Below the pieces are notes generated by a model that saw only the letters and a list, made by a program, of their open reading frames with translations, did no database searches and was not told the DNA's origin. Positions 1-8,543 of a stretch of 39,781 bases of DNA are shown piece by piece. The stretch comes from Myxococcales bacterium (lineage in GTDB: Bacteria > Myxococcota_A > Polyangia > Polyangiales > Polyangiaceae): positions 1-39,781 of the forward strand of contig SHZB01000010.1 of assembly GCA_009692485.1 (NCBI GenBank), written 5' to 3'. Position 1 is the first letter of the stretch, and every line of letters begins with the position of its first letter. The translations under genes were made by a program, and so were the position numbers.

Positions 1-1
1 C

Positions 2-283
2 GCAGAGCTGAAGGCACTCGTGCGGCACCCGGTCTTGGTCGGACCCAGTCGCAAATCCTACGCGGCGATGGCGGTTTCACGCGAGCTCGGGCGCGAGCCC
101 GCGGCGCCTCTCGATCGCCTCGGCGCGACGATCGCAGCGGTGCTCCATGCCGCAGATCATGGAGCGGATGCCGTGCGCGTTCACGACGTACGCGAGGTGG
201 CGCATGCGCTCGCCTATCGACGCGCGACCATCGCACGAGCAAGAGGCGCGGAGCCGCGTGCAGGCGGAGGCGCGAGTGCCTGA
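2..283 (+). CDS. folP: dihydropteroate synthase, C-terminal part (5' end outside window)
   Basis: This is the last ~93 codons of dihydropteroate synthase, which condenses p-aminobenzoate with dihydropterin pyrophosphate in cytosolic folate synthesis. The frame is open from the first complete codon at base 2 to TGA at 281-283. The family motif GPSRKS is visible near the window start, followed by LGATIAAVLHAADHGAD and the closing RVHDV block, in the order expected for the last strands and helices of the TIM barrel. After the barrel there is a short Arg/Ala/Gly-rich tail. The end of the gene carries the ribosome-binding site of the next gene (GGAGG at 266-270) and overlaps it by 8 bases, so folP and cdaA are almost certainly co-transcribed and translationally coupled. 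The folP-cdaA order is common in bacteria that make c-di-AMP. Confidence 0.9.
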   Translation, partial: AELKALVRHPVLVGPSRKSYAAMAVSRELGREPAAPLDRLGATIAAVLHAADHGADAVRVHDVREVAHALAYRRATIARARGAEPRAGGGASA

Positions 284-1511
284 GGGGCTGCTCCAGCTCC
301 TGTCTACAGACCGTTCCGCGTGGGAAACACTGCGCGATCTCTTCGACATCCTCGTCGTCACTTTCCTCATCTATCGCGGCCTGCTCGTGCTCAAGGGCAC
401 GCGCGCCATGCAGATGGTGCTCGGGATCGTGGTCGTCGGGCTCTTGTACGTCGCCGCCGAGCGAGCACAGCTCACCACCGTGCTGCTCGTGTTCGAACGG
501 CTGGCGTCCGCGGCGATCCTCATCATCGTCGTCGTGTTTCAGAATGACATCCGCCGCGGGCTCATTCGGCTCGGCGCGAAGGCGTGGCTCACGCGCGGTC
601 GCGACGCTCAAGAGCGCGTCATCGACGAGGTGGTCGGCGCCGCGTCCGAGCTTGCGCGCCATCGCATGGGTGCGCTCATTTGCCTCGAACGCGACGCCAA
701 CGTGCTCGAGTTCGTGAAGAGCGACGGCATCCCGCTCGACGCCGAGGTGTCGCGCGAGCTACTCGTGGGTCTGTTCATCCCGGAAGCGATGAACAAGACC
801 CACGACGGAGCCGTGCTGATCCGCGATCTACGCATCGCACGCGCTGGCATGTTCCTGCCCATGCCCGAGGCCACGCGCGTCGCCGACCACTCGCTTGGCT
901 CACGTCATCGAGCCGCTATCGGCATCACCGAAGAGACGGACGCGGTGGTGGTGGTCGTGAGTGAAGAGCGCGGCACGATCACGATGTGCTTTCCGAACGG
1001 CATGGTGCAAAACGTCGACGGCGCATCGCTGAAACAGGCGCTCCTCGGGCTCTTCGGTCGCGGCGGACCGCAGTTGGCCAAGAGCTGGTACGCGCGCATC
1101 ATCGCCTCTCGCGCGGTACGCAAATCCGTGGCCCAAGCAGCTCCTCGCAGCGACGAAAGGACCGCGGCCTTGGCAGCAAAGGCGGGCCGCGCGCCACTCG
1201 CCAGCCACGCCGATGAAGGCGCGACCGTCCGTCTCGTCACCGAGCCACGCATCGCGCTTTCGCTGAGCCGAGCCCCGGTCGCCGTCGCGCCTGAGAGTCC
1301 TCCGGCGCGCGACTCGGATGCCGAACTCTTGCCGCCCTCGCGGCTCGGCGCGAGCGTGCCGATGGAACCGGCGTCGGCCCTCGGCGTGGTTTTGCGCGGA
1401 ACCGCCGAGGACGAGCGCGACTCGGATGAGCCACCGCCCGCCACGATCCGAGGCGGCAGCGCCGAAGACCGCGCGCCACGACACGATCACGCCATGCAGG
1501 AGAAGCCATGA
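276..1511 (+). CDS. cdaA: membrane diadenylate cyclase CdaA (c-di-AMP synthase) with long C-terminal tail
   Basis: This enzyme joins two ATP into cyclic di-AMP at the inner face of the membrane. Three N-terminal hydrophobic helices (about residues 20-85) precede a DisA_N/DAC domain with the catalytic DGA (residues 177-179) and RHR (210-212) motifs, followed by AAIGITEETDA. The frame is open further upstream, but GTG 276 is preferred: GGAGG lies 5 bases before it, and the protein then begins just ahead of the first helix. After the DAC domain come about 130 residues rich in Ala, Pro, Arg and acidic residues with no recognisable fold. Typical CdaA proteins are near 270 aa and this one is 411 aa, so the tail is unusual. 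The stop overlaps the cdaR start (ATGA), giving a folP-cdaA-cdaR operon. Confidence 0.93.
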   Translation: MPEGLLQLLSTDRSAWETLRDLFDILVVTFLIYRGLLVLKGTRAMQMVLGIVVVGLLYVAAERAQLTTVLLVFERLASAAILIIVVVFQNDIRRGLIRLGAKAWLTRGRDAQERVIDEVVGAASELARHRMGALICLERDANVLEFVKSDGIPLDAEVSRELLVGLFIPEAMNKTHDGAVLIRDLRIARAGMFLPMPEATRVADHSLGSRHRAAIGITEETDAVVVVVSEERGTITMCFPNGMVQNVDGASLKQALLGLFGRGGPQLAKSWYARIIASRAVRKSVAQAAPRSDERTAALAAKAGRAPLASHADEGATVRLVTEPRIALSLSRAPVAVAPESPPARDSDAELLPPSRLGASVPMEPASALGVVLRGTAEDERDSDEPPPATIRGGSAEDRAPRHDHAMQEKP

Positions 1512-2491
1512 CCGCGGCGGACGCGCCTCGCGCACATGGTCGCGTCACGCGGCGTCACTCGAGCAATGCGGCAGCGTGGCTCCGTGAGGCGGCGCTCGAC
1601 AACTTCTGGCTCAAGCTGTTGTCGCTCGTCCTCGCTCTCGCGCTCTACAACGCCGTGCACTCGACGCACAACGCGCAGCGCACGATTCAAGTTCCGATCG
1701 TCGCCGACATGCCGCCGCCAAACGCCGCGCGGCAGCTCGTGAGCGCGTTGCCAGAGAGCGTCAGCGTGACCCTCGAGGGATCGCGCCAACAACTCGACAC
1801 GCTCGAGATCGCGCGGCTCGATCCCCTCTCGATCAATCTTCGCGATGCCCGCGACGGCGAAGCTCGCATCACGCCCGAGATGTTGAAGGGACTGCCATCG
1901 GGCGTGCGCGTCACTCGCATCCAGCCAGCGGCGCTCGCCATTCGCTGGGAAAACGTGATCGCACTCACGCTCGAAGTGCAGGTCCCGGTGACGGGGCAAT
2001 TGCTGCCGGGCATGGCGCTCAAGGGCGTGACCTCGCATGACAAGAGCGTGACCGCCACGGGGCCGGAGTCCGTCGTGAAGGGCCTACAACTCCTGCGAAC
2101 CGAGCCATTTGATATCGGCGGCCTCGGCGAAGGAAGCCACACGCGCTCCTTGTCGTTCGCGACGATCCCGCCGCGCATCGAGCTCAGCGAGACCACCTGC
2201 GAGGCGACGGCCGAAGTGACGCGTCAGCTCGTGACTCGCGATTTCGACGTGAAGGTGCTGGTCGTCGGCCTCCCGCGCGCACGCACGCAGCCCGCCATCG
2301 TGCGTGTGTCGGTAGAAGCGACTGCCGCGCGCGCCGGGTCGCTGCGCCCCGACAGCGTGATTGCACGCGTCGAGCCTGACGCCGCGACATTGGATCTGTC
2401 ACGGCCCGGAAGCGCGCTGCTACCCGTGTCCGTCGACGTGGCGGACGCGAACGTCACAATCTCGCCCGTGCGCGTCCTCGTGCGCTGGTGA
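1508..2491 (+). CDS. cdaR: YbbR-domain protein CdaR, regulator partner of CdaA
   Basis: The protein has a single N-terminal membrane anchor (about residues 33-52, beginning NFWLKLLSLVLALAL, the classic YbbR start) followed by an extracytoplasmic region of repeated YbbR-type beta domains, in 327 aa. In Firmicutes, CdaR binds CdaA in the membrane and modulates c-di-AMP production; the same role is inferred here from domain and position. ATG 1508 overlaps the cdaA stop and is preceded by AGGAG at 1498-1502, so coupling is likely. At about three YbbR units it is shorter than the four-domain Bacillus protein. The last 14 codons plus the stop lie in the first copy of a 44-bp tandem duplication. glmM, often the next gene, is not present; the following gene is on the opposite strand. 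Confidence 0.87.
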   Translation: MTAADAPRAHGRVTRRHSSNAAAWLREAALDNFWLKLLSLVLALALYNAVHSTHNAQRTIQVPIVADMPPPNAARQLVSALPESVSVTLEGSRQQLDTLEIARLDPLSINLRDARDGEARITPEMLKGLPSGVRVTRIQPAALAIRWENVIALTLEVQVPVTGQLLPGMALKGVTSHDKSVTATGPESVVKGLQLLRTEPFDIGGLGEGSHTRSLSFATIPPRIELSETTCEATAEVTRQLVTRDFDVKVLVVGLPRARTQPAIVRVSVEATAARAGSLRPDSVIARVEPDAATLDLSRPGSALLPVSVDVADANVTISPVRVLVRW

Positions 2492-2537
2492 GCAACGTCA
2501 CGCTCTCGCCCGTGCGCGTCCTCGTGCGCTGGTGAGC
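2450..2537 (+). repeat. 44-bp tandem duplication spanning the cdaR stop codon
   Basis: Two adjacent copies (2450-2493 and 2494-2537) differ at only two bases. Copy 1 contains the final 14 codons and TGA of cdaR, and copy 2 repeats this as untranslated sequence just after the stop. The unit is not a multiple of three. The near identity suggests a recent slippage or recombination event. Confidence 0.95.
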
Positions 2538-2560
2538 CTCGACGCAGAGCTCGCAGGAGT

Positions 2561-3601
2561 TCACCTCAGCGTTGTCGGGATGACGATGACCCCGCGCGCG
2601 ACCTGCTCTCGAAGCTCAGCGACGCGCTCGCGCACCGCCGCCGGAATGCCCTCGGCGTGCGGCCCGTCGCTCACGTAACCGACGCCGTCCTCCTTCACAC
2701 CGAATGACCTCATTCCGGGTCGAAATCGCCCGTCGCCGACAGCGGCGATCGTGTCGAACACGGCCACGTCCACGCGCTTCGTCATGCTCGTGAGCACCGT
2801 GCCCGGCATCTCGTCGTGCTGGTCGGAGTCGACGCCGATCGCCTTGGCCCCCATGTCGCGCGCGGCTTCGAACACGCCGTGCCCAGTGGTCCCGGACGCA
2901 TGGTAGAGGACATCGGCACCCGCTTGAATCTCGCCGATCGCGATCGCCTTGCCCTTGGCGGGATCGCGAAACGCGTCCGGCGTCGTGCCCGCATAGCCGA
3001 CGTGAACTTCGCAGCTCGGGCACACCTCGGCGACGCCTCTTTTGTAGCCCGCCTCGAAGCGATGGATGAGCGGGATGTCCATTCCGCCGACGAACCCCAC
3101 GTGGCGGCTCTTCGTCACGAGCCCCGCTACGGCACCGACGAGAAACGAACCCTCCTCTTCGCGAAAGCCAAGACCCAGCACATTTGGCGGAATTTCCGCG
3201 GAAAATGGCATGTAGTCGACGCACGCGAACTTGACCGCGGCAAAATCGCGAGCGACTGCGTTCACGTCGGCGGAGAAGATGAACCCGACGCCGATGACGA
3301 GGTCGAGGCCGCGCGCCGCGAACAGCCGTAGGGCCGCCTCGCGATCTTCGGAGCCCGACGGCTCGAGCACGAAGACCTCCACGCCAAGCTCGTTACGCGC
3401 GCGTTCGATGCCGAGGTAGGCCGCATCGTTGAAGCTCTTGTCGCCGCGGCCGCCCACGTCGAAGACGAGCCCGACACGCAGTGCGGTGAGCGGCCCAGTC
3501 GCAGTGGAGCTCGCCCGCGCCCCCGGCAAACCCAGCGTCGCGGCGGCGAGCAGACCGAGCGCGATCGTCGCCTGCGCCAGCGTCACGGGCACGCGCGCCA
3601 C
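2561..3601 (-). CDS. BMP-family (PnrA/Med-like) substrate-binding protein
   Basis: This is a periplasmic binding protein of the basic membrane protein family, whose known members bind purine nucleosides or related ligands for ABC uptake. It starts at GTG with a signal peptide of about 30 residues (hydrophobic ATIALGLLAAATLGLPGARA). The mature part shows the family landmarks in order: GLVFDVGGRGDKSFN, a repeated alpha/beta fold, FREEEGSFLVGAVAGL, GFVGGMDIP with a following FEAGYKRG, ADVLYHASGTTGHGVFEAA, and IGVDSDQ. At 346 aa it has the usual length. No cysteine sits at the cleavage site, so it is probably soluble rather than a lipoprotein. No ABC permease or ATPase gene is adjacent, so the transporter must be encoded elsewhere. 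It converges on cdaR and lies downstream of a HEAT-repeat lipoprotein gene on the same strand (43-bp gap). The ligand cannot be read from sequence. Confidence 0.87.
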   Translation of the reverse strand: MARVPVTLAQATIALGLLAAATLGLPGARASSTATGPLTALRVGLVFDVGGRGDKSFNDAAYLGIERARNELGVEVFVLEPSGSEDREAALRLFAARGLDLVIGVGFIFSADVNAVARDFAAVKFACVDYMPFSAEIPPNVLGLGFREEEGSFLVGAVAGLVTKSRHVGFVGGMDIPLIHRFEAGYKRGVAEVCPSCEVHVGYAGTTPDAFRDPAKGKAIAIGEIQAGADVLYHASGTTGHGVFEAARDMGAKAIGVDSDQHDEMPGTVLTSMTKRVDVAVFDTIAAVGDGRFRPGMRSFGVKEDGVGYVSDGPHAEGIPAAVRERVAELREQVARGVIVIPTTLR

Positions 3602-3644
3602 TCCGGTTTCTTACCCACTCTCGCGAGCCCGACGAAGGTCATCG

Positions 3645-5162
3645 TCATTGCCTCGTGAGCAGGGCGCACGCGGTCCTCGTCCGCACCTGCGCCGCCGGAT
3701 CGACGAGCATCCGCGCCGCCTTGTCGAAGCGTCCGAACGCTGCAAACGCTACCGCCGCATCGCCGCGCGTGATCGCACTGGGGCCGGAGGCGAGGGCGTC
3801 GAGAGCCGGCAACACACTCGCGTCGCGCGCCTGGATGCGTGCCGCGAGGGCCGCCTCGGCAGCGAGACCCACGGTTTTGCTCCGCGCGCCAAGAGCCAAC
3901 AGCGCAGCATCGCGATCGCCTTTGTCGAGTGTGATCATCCGCGCAAGAGCGGCGACGGCGACTGGAGGGTCCGTGCTCGCGCTGGCGAGGACGATGGCCT
4001 CGATGAGGCGCGCGGCCGCTAGCGTAGGCGGCTCGGTGCGCCCCTCTGGCCCGACCGTCGCGCGGAGCGGCGCCGCGGAGATCGCCGCGACACGAATGCG
4101 GGTCGGCGCTTCGTCGATGGCACGCTCGACGACACCGAGCGCGATCCCGAGCGCGGTCGGATCCGCGTTCCACTGCAACCTCTTGAGCATCGCAACAGCA
4201 GCGTGCACGCTCGGCATTCCGAGGTCTGACTCCGCCACGCGCCAGAGTTGGCGCTCCGCGAGTGCCCGAGGCTGCGCGCTCGCGAGCACTCCCATCGACA
4301 CGTCGCGCGCCTCCGCTCCCTCGAGCTCGGTGACGGCAAGCGACGCGAGCTCAGCCCACGCGTCGACGATCTTCAGGCGCGCATCCTCATCCGCCGTGAC
4401 CCAAAGATCGATGAGCCCGAGCACCGCCTCGCGACTGGCGGTTCGGCCCAATGCAACGATGGCCGCCTCGCGGTTGCCGCTGTCTGGATCGCGGCGCGCG
4501 GCGTCGAAGAGTGCGCCCACATCGCGCGGATCGCCGGCATCGCGCGCAGCCTGGAGCGCCGCGCGTCGCACCTCGCGATACGGATCGAGCATCAGGTGTC
4601 GCCGCCACCACCCCGCGCGCGCGAGCATGACTTCTCGCCTGCCCTTCGGCGCGCTCACTCCGGTTGCGTGAAGAGCCGCATCGCGCGTTTCCAGAGGCTC
4701 GCCTCGCGGCTCCTCATGCACGCCGAGCGAACGCGCCCCCGCGGCACGCCACGCTGGGCGCTCGTCACTCACGAAGCGCGCGTAGGCGAGCGGCTCCGCG
4801 AGGCCTCGATCGGTCGCGACGATGGCGGCGTGCGCTCCGACCTCGTCCGGCACTGCGGCCCGCGCCAACCACTCCGCTCGCAGCTCGAATGCGCAAGAAC
4901 TCATGCCATCGAGCGCACGCGCGCCGTCATCGCCGCTCGCCGATCGAAGCTCGTAGCGCGCACGCGACCGCGCGAGGTCACGCGCATCGTCGGCGTCGAA
5001 TTCGTCCTGCCGCAGCCGCTCCGCCAAGTCGCCTTCGAGCTCGCTCGCGGGCGAAATCTCCGCCGCGCGCATCAGCTCCGAGCGGCATCCCGTGATCGCC
5101 CACGACAACCCCAGGCAGGCCGCGATCGCGCCGCGCCAGTTTGCCACTTTGCACGCAGCCAT
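3645..5162 (-). CDS. HEAT-repeat lipoprotein
   Basis: The 505-aa protein has a signal peptide ending in a lipobox (ITGC, Cys near residue 26), so it should be lipid-anchored in the envelope. The rest is almost all alpha-helical repeats of the HEAT/PBS-lyase type: units of about 30 residues with Arg/Ala-rich helix pairs such as YREVRRAALQAARDAGDPRDVGALFDAA and NREAAIVALGRTASREAVLGLIDLW. Such solenoids bind other proteins; no catalytic motif is visible. It starts at ATG on the minus strand, 183 bp from the divergent FHA/sigma54 remnant. A second long HEAT protein lies on the other side of that remnant on the same strand. The function is unknown; a scaffold role is inference only. Confidence 0.75.
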   Translation of the reverse strand: MAACKVANWRGAIAACLGLSWAITGCRSELMRAAEISPASELEGDLAERLRQDEFDADDARDLARSRARYELRSASGDDGARALDGMSSCAFELRAEWLARAAVPDEVGAHAAIVATDRGLAEPLAYARFVSDERPAWRAAGARSLGVHEEPRGEPLETRDAALHATGVSAPKGRREVMLARAGWWRRHLMLDPYREVRRAALQAARDAGDPRDVGALFDAARRDPDSGNREAAIVALGRTASREAVLGLIDLWVTADEDARLKIVDAWAELASLAVTELEGAEARDVSMGVLASAQPRALAERQLWRVAESDLGMPSVHAAVAMLKRLQWNADPTALGIALGVVERAIDEAPTRIRVAAISAAPLRATVGPEGRTEPPTLAAARLIEAIVLASASTDPPVAVAALARMITLDKGDRDAALLALGARSKTVGLAAEAALAARIQARDASVLPALDALASGPSAITRGDAAVAFAAFGRFDKAARMLVDPAAQVRTRTACALLTRQ

Positions 5163-5201
5163 CGCCCGGCAAGTTACCGCGCTTCAACGCCGCTGGCGAT
5201 A

Positions 5202-5233
5202 TTCGTCCGCTCTTCTGTTCGTCCGCTCTTCTG
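5202..5233 (+). repeat. 16-bp perfect tandem duplication
   Basis: TTCGTCCGCTCTTCTG occurs twice back to back in the 183-bp divergent spacer between the HEAT lipoprotein and the FHA/sigma54 gene. The spacer shows no other clear signal. Confidence 0.9.
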
Positions 5234-5345
5234 TCGGTCCGAGGTCGCTCGGAGTTCCGCCGTGCTCCACAGGCCTCGCCGCTTTGCCGCTTTTTCCGGC
5301 CACGATCGCGTTGCGCGTCCACTCTGCATACGCTTTGATGCGCGC

Positions 5346-6635
5346 ATGATTCGGCTCGAGCGCGTCGTTGGCAGCGCGCGGGCCACGAGCACGGTCGTCA
5401 CCGCGAGCACGGTCCTCGGTCGCTCACCGACCTGCGATTTTTTCCTCGACGAAGCACACATTTCGGCCCGCCATGCGCGCATCGTCGTCGGCCTTCACGA
5501 CGCGGTGTTGAGCGATCTCGGCTCGACGAATGGCACATCTCTCTTGCGCGCTGGCGTGTGCACGCGCCTCAACGATCTCGACGATGCGCTTCCGCTCGCA
5601 GACGGCGACGTCATCGAGCTTGGGCACGGCGCCGAAATCACGCGCCTGAGCGTGTGCATCACCGAAGACGAAGATGACTCGGCCGAGCTCGTCGCCCTCA
5701 AACCGCTCGCGTCGCGGGACAGCGCGGCCACGCTGCCGGACGATCCGATGACCCTGCGCACGCTCTACGCAGCGCATTGCCAGATCGCCCGCGCGCTCGG
5801 ACTCCCCGCCGTGCTCGAGGCGATCGCAGCCTCGGCGCTCGCGCTGGTTCCGCGGGCGTCCCACGTGACCATCGTCCTCGACGCCAACGACGCCGCCGCG
5901 AGCGCGCAACCCCGCCGCGCCCCAAGCTTCGTTCCGGTCGTGACCCGCGGAAGCTTCACCGGCGCAACCGACGACAAGAAGGGCCTGTTCGAGCTCGCCG
6001 ACGGCTCAACGCTCTTCCTCGACGAGATCACCGAGGCCCCGATGGCGATCCAAGCAAAGCTGTTGCGTGTCCTTCAAGAAGGCGAGATCCGCCCCGTCGG
6101 CGCAAGCTCGACGAAATGCGTCAGCGTCCGCATCGTCGCTGCCACCAACCGTGACCTCGAGGCAAAGGTGCGAGCCGGCCGCTTTCGCGAAGATCTCTTC
6201 TATCGCCTTCGGGTCTTTCCACTGCGCGTCCCACCCTTGCGCGAGCGCCGCGAAGACCTTCCGCTGCTCTGTACCCACCTGCTCGAGCGCGCTTGCCGCG
6301 ACATCGGTACGGCGATCGCCGGCATCACGCCCGAAGTGCTCCACCTGCTCACCGAATACGACTGGCCCGGCAACGTCCGCGAGCTCGACAACGAGCTTCA
6401 GCGCGTCGTAATCCGGGCAAATCCTGGAGATTTCATCACTCCTGACCCACGCCGCCCGCGCGCTCGGGATCACGCGCGAGGGCTTTCACAAGAAGCTACG
6501 CCAGCTCGGCGAATGACGCGCTCACGCCTGGGCGCACCCATGCAACGAAGCCGCGCCAACGACGTCGCGCCCCCCCGGCTCACGTCACTGCGCGCGGGCT
6601 CGCATTCGAAAGACGACCGTCTTCAGGGGCGCTAG
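5346..6635 (+). pseudogene. decayed FHA-GAF-sigma54 activator (Walker A region deleted, HTH out of frame)
   Basis: ATG 5346 begins a good FHA domain (LGRSPTCDFFLDEAHISARHARI, LGSTNGTSL), then the start of a GAF-like domain (TLYAAHCQIARALGLPAVLEAIAASALALVPRASHVTIVL). This breaks off abruptly and runs straight into the middle of a sigma54 AAA+ domain at GSFTGA (residues 202-207). The Walker A motif and everything between it and the GAF end are missing. Walker B (FLDE, near 223-227), sensor I (VAATNRD), the arginine-finger region (FREDLFYRLRVFPL) and WPGNVREL (340-347) remain. Immediately after GDFIT the frame is lost. A Fis-type helix-turn-helix (AARALGITREGFHKKLRQLGE) is encoded at 6442-6513 in the +1 frame with its own stop at 6514-6516, while the original frame runs on to 6635 as an unrelated tail. 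Intact relatives bind ATP and activate sigma54 promoters in response to phosphothreonine partners; this copy cannot bind ATP normally. An assembly error would need to explain two separate losses. Confidence 0.82.
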
Positions 6636-8375
6636 CTTGCTGATTTGCGCCTCATCCCGGCTCAGCGCCGCCTTGTCGATCATCCCCTGAAGCTTCGCGA
6701 CCGCGGCAGGGTTTCCCTTCGGCGATAGCCGATCGATCGCCTGCACGATCGTGAACGCCACGGCGGCGTTCTTGATGCTCGGCAAGATCTCCACGAGCTT
6801 GTCGAGCGTCCCGTCGCCGCCCACGCTCGCGACCATGTACGCCGCCTTGATTCCGAGGAAGCCGGAGTCCTTCGAGGCCTCGGGACTCGCGAGCGTCTTC
6901 AGGTAACAAGCCGAGTCCTTGCCACACTCGCCGACAAGCTTCTTCACGATGGCGATCTCTTTGGTGAAGGCCTTGCCGATCGCAACCTTGGCCGGATAGG
7001 TGATCTCCGTGGCCGCGACCTTGCCGAGCAGCTCGAGCTGGCCCGTTCCGGCAAGCTTCAGCAGCATCGAGAGCGCCACCTCCTGGATCGGCGAGGTGTC
7101 CGCCTCTTCGCCCTTGAGCAAGAGCGCCTGCTCTACGACGTACACTGCGAGCTCCGTATCGAAGAAGCTGCTCGTCGCCTCGGTGAGCGCCTCTTTGGCA
7201 TTTCCGCTTGGCGGCATCTGGGCGGTGAGCCCAGTATCGATCCAAACCTTCTTGAAGGCCGCGATGACCTTCGGATCCGCGGGCAGTTTGTAAAGCTCAC
7301 GGGCGATGACGGCCTTCGATGTGCCGTCGCCCTTCTCGAGCGCGGCGAGCATCGGCGCGATGCACTCTACCCGACCGATGTTCGCGACGATGATGACGGC
7401 GTTGTCGACGTACGCCTTCTTTGCCTCGGCCTTGTCCTTGTCGTCGATCTTGTCGCCCTTGTCGGTCTTGGCACGAATGAATTCGCTCTCGGCGTATTCG
7501 GCGAGCTCTTTGTCTTCGCCATTCAAGAGCTTCACGCCGGCGTCGATCGCGGGCTTGCCAATCTTGATGAGACCGCTGATGGCCGTGACACCCACGGGAC
7601 CCTTGAATGGACTCAGCACGACCTTGATGAGCGGCCGCACCGCCTTCTCGGAGCGCATGTTGCCAAGCAGCTCCGCGGCCACGGTCTGCCAGAACATCTG
7701 GTCCATGATGGCCTTCTGCTCTTTGTTGCTGAGGGACTTCACCTCGGCCTCGAGCAGCTTGATCAGCGGCTCTTCCCAGGCGGGGTCCTGCAGCGTGAGC
7801 ATCGTGTCGCGCACGGTCCGGTAGAACGTCTTGTTCTGCGCCTTCGGCCAGGACGCGCGCATCTCGGTGAAGATCTTGAGGATCGCGCCGCCCGCTTCCT
7901 TGGTCTTCATCTCTCCGAGGTTGCGGACGATCTCGGCGATGTCCCCGTCAAAATCGTCCGGGCGCTTGTCGTCCATCTTGTAGTCGCCGAGCGCCTTGAT
8001 GAGCGCCGGGATCGCACGCGGATCACGCATGTCCGCGAGTCTCGCCAAGAGCCTCCCCTGGGATTTACTGTCGAGATCGCCCTTCTCCGCAAGCGCCGCG
8101 AGCTGCGGCACCGCCGTATCGCGAAACAGCTTCACGTTTTCGCCGTCCCGGTTACTGCCGTCGACGGTCATCTTGTCGTCGTACATTTGCAGCAGGCGCT
8201 CGACCGCCGCCGTGCGCTTGATCGGGTCGCTCAGCCGCTCGACGTGAGTCGCCGCCGCTTGCTCATCCGCGCACGCGACCGACATCGTGGCGACCACTCC
8301 GGCCCCGGCCGTCGTCACCGCCCCCGTCATCAAGGCATAAAGCACAGGACCGACTCGACGTAGCTTCAGCTTCAC
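6585..8375 (-). CDS. HEAT-repeat exported protein
   Basis: This 596-aa protein starts at GTG 8375 with GAGGAG at 8384-8389, 8 bases upstream. The N-terminal export signal ends in VACAD, a likely lipobox with Cys near residue 34. The body is a long run of HEAT-like helical pairs, with repeated phrases such as DPRAIPALIKALGDY, EKAVRPLIKVVLSPF and ECIAPMLAALEKGDG, consistent with an extended solenoid. It is richer in Lys than neighbouring proteins. No enzymatic motif is visible. Its 3' end overlaps the frame-shifted tail of the FHA/sigma54 remnant by 51 bp on the opposite strand, which supports that tail not being a true coding end. It is probably a protein-binding scaffold in the periplasm or outer membrane; partners are unknown. 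Confidence 0.78.
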   Translation of the reverse strand: MKLKLRRVGPVLYALMTGAVTTAGAGVVATMSVACADEQAAATHVERLSDPIKRTAAVERLLQMYDDKMTVDGSNRDGENVKLFRDTAVPQLAALAEKGDLDSKSQGRLLARLADMRDPRAIPALIKALGDYKMDDKRPDDFDGDIAEIVRNLGEMKTKEAGGAILKIFTEMRASWPKAQNKTFYRTVRDTMLTLQDPAWEEPLIKLLEAEVKSLSNKEQKAIMDQMFWQTVAAELLGNMRSEKAVRPLIKVVLSPFKGPVGVTAISGLIKIGKPAIDAGVKLLNGEDKELAEYAESEFIRAKTDKGDKIDDKDKAEAKKAYVDNAVIIVANIGRVECIAPMLAALEKGDGTSKAVIARELYKLPADPKVIAAFKKVWIDTGLTAQMPPSGNAKEALTEATSSFFDTELAVYVVEQALLLKGEEADTSPIQEVALSMLLKLAGTGQLELLGKVAATEITYPAKVAIGKAFTKEIAIVKKLVGECGKDSACYLKTLASPEASKDSGFLGIKAAYMVASVGGDGTLDKLVEILPSIKNAAVAFTIVQAIDRLSPKGNPAAVAKLQGMIDKAALSRDEAQISKLAPLKTVVFRMRARAQ

Positions 8376-8445
8376 GTTCTATTCTCCTCGTTCACCGCTG
8401 GTCCGCGCGCCCCGAATTCCCGGGCGGCGCGACCGCAGCGGCCGG

Positions 8446-8475
8446 ACGCTAAGCCAGCCGAGCCGAGGGAGTCAA
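8446..8475 (-). promoter_or_regulatory. possible sigma70 promoter of the 596-aa HEAT gene
   Basis: Read on the minus strand, TTGACT (8475-8470) is followed after 18 bases by TAGCGT (8451-8446), about 70 bases before the GTG start. The -35 is good and the -10 is weak, so this is tentative. Confidence 0.35.
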
Positions 8476-8543
8476 ACCGCCTTCGCGCAATCTGTCGCGA
8501 GCAGGTGATCTGGCCGCTCGCGCCATCGCCGCAACGGGTCCTT

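Noticed and set aside
4248-5345. Upstream extension of the FHA/sigma54 frame
   Set aside because: It lies antisense to the HEAT lipoprotein gene and is Arg-rich; FHA homology begins right after ATG 5346.
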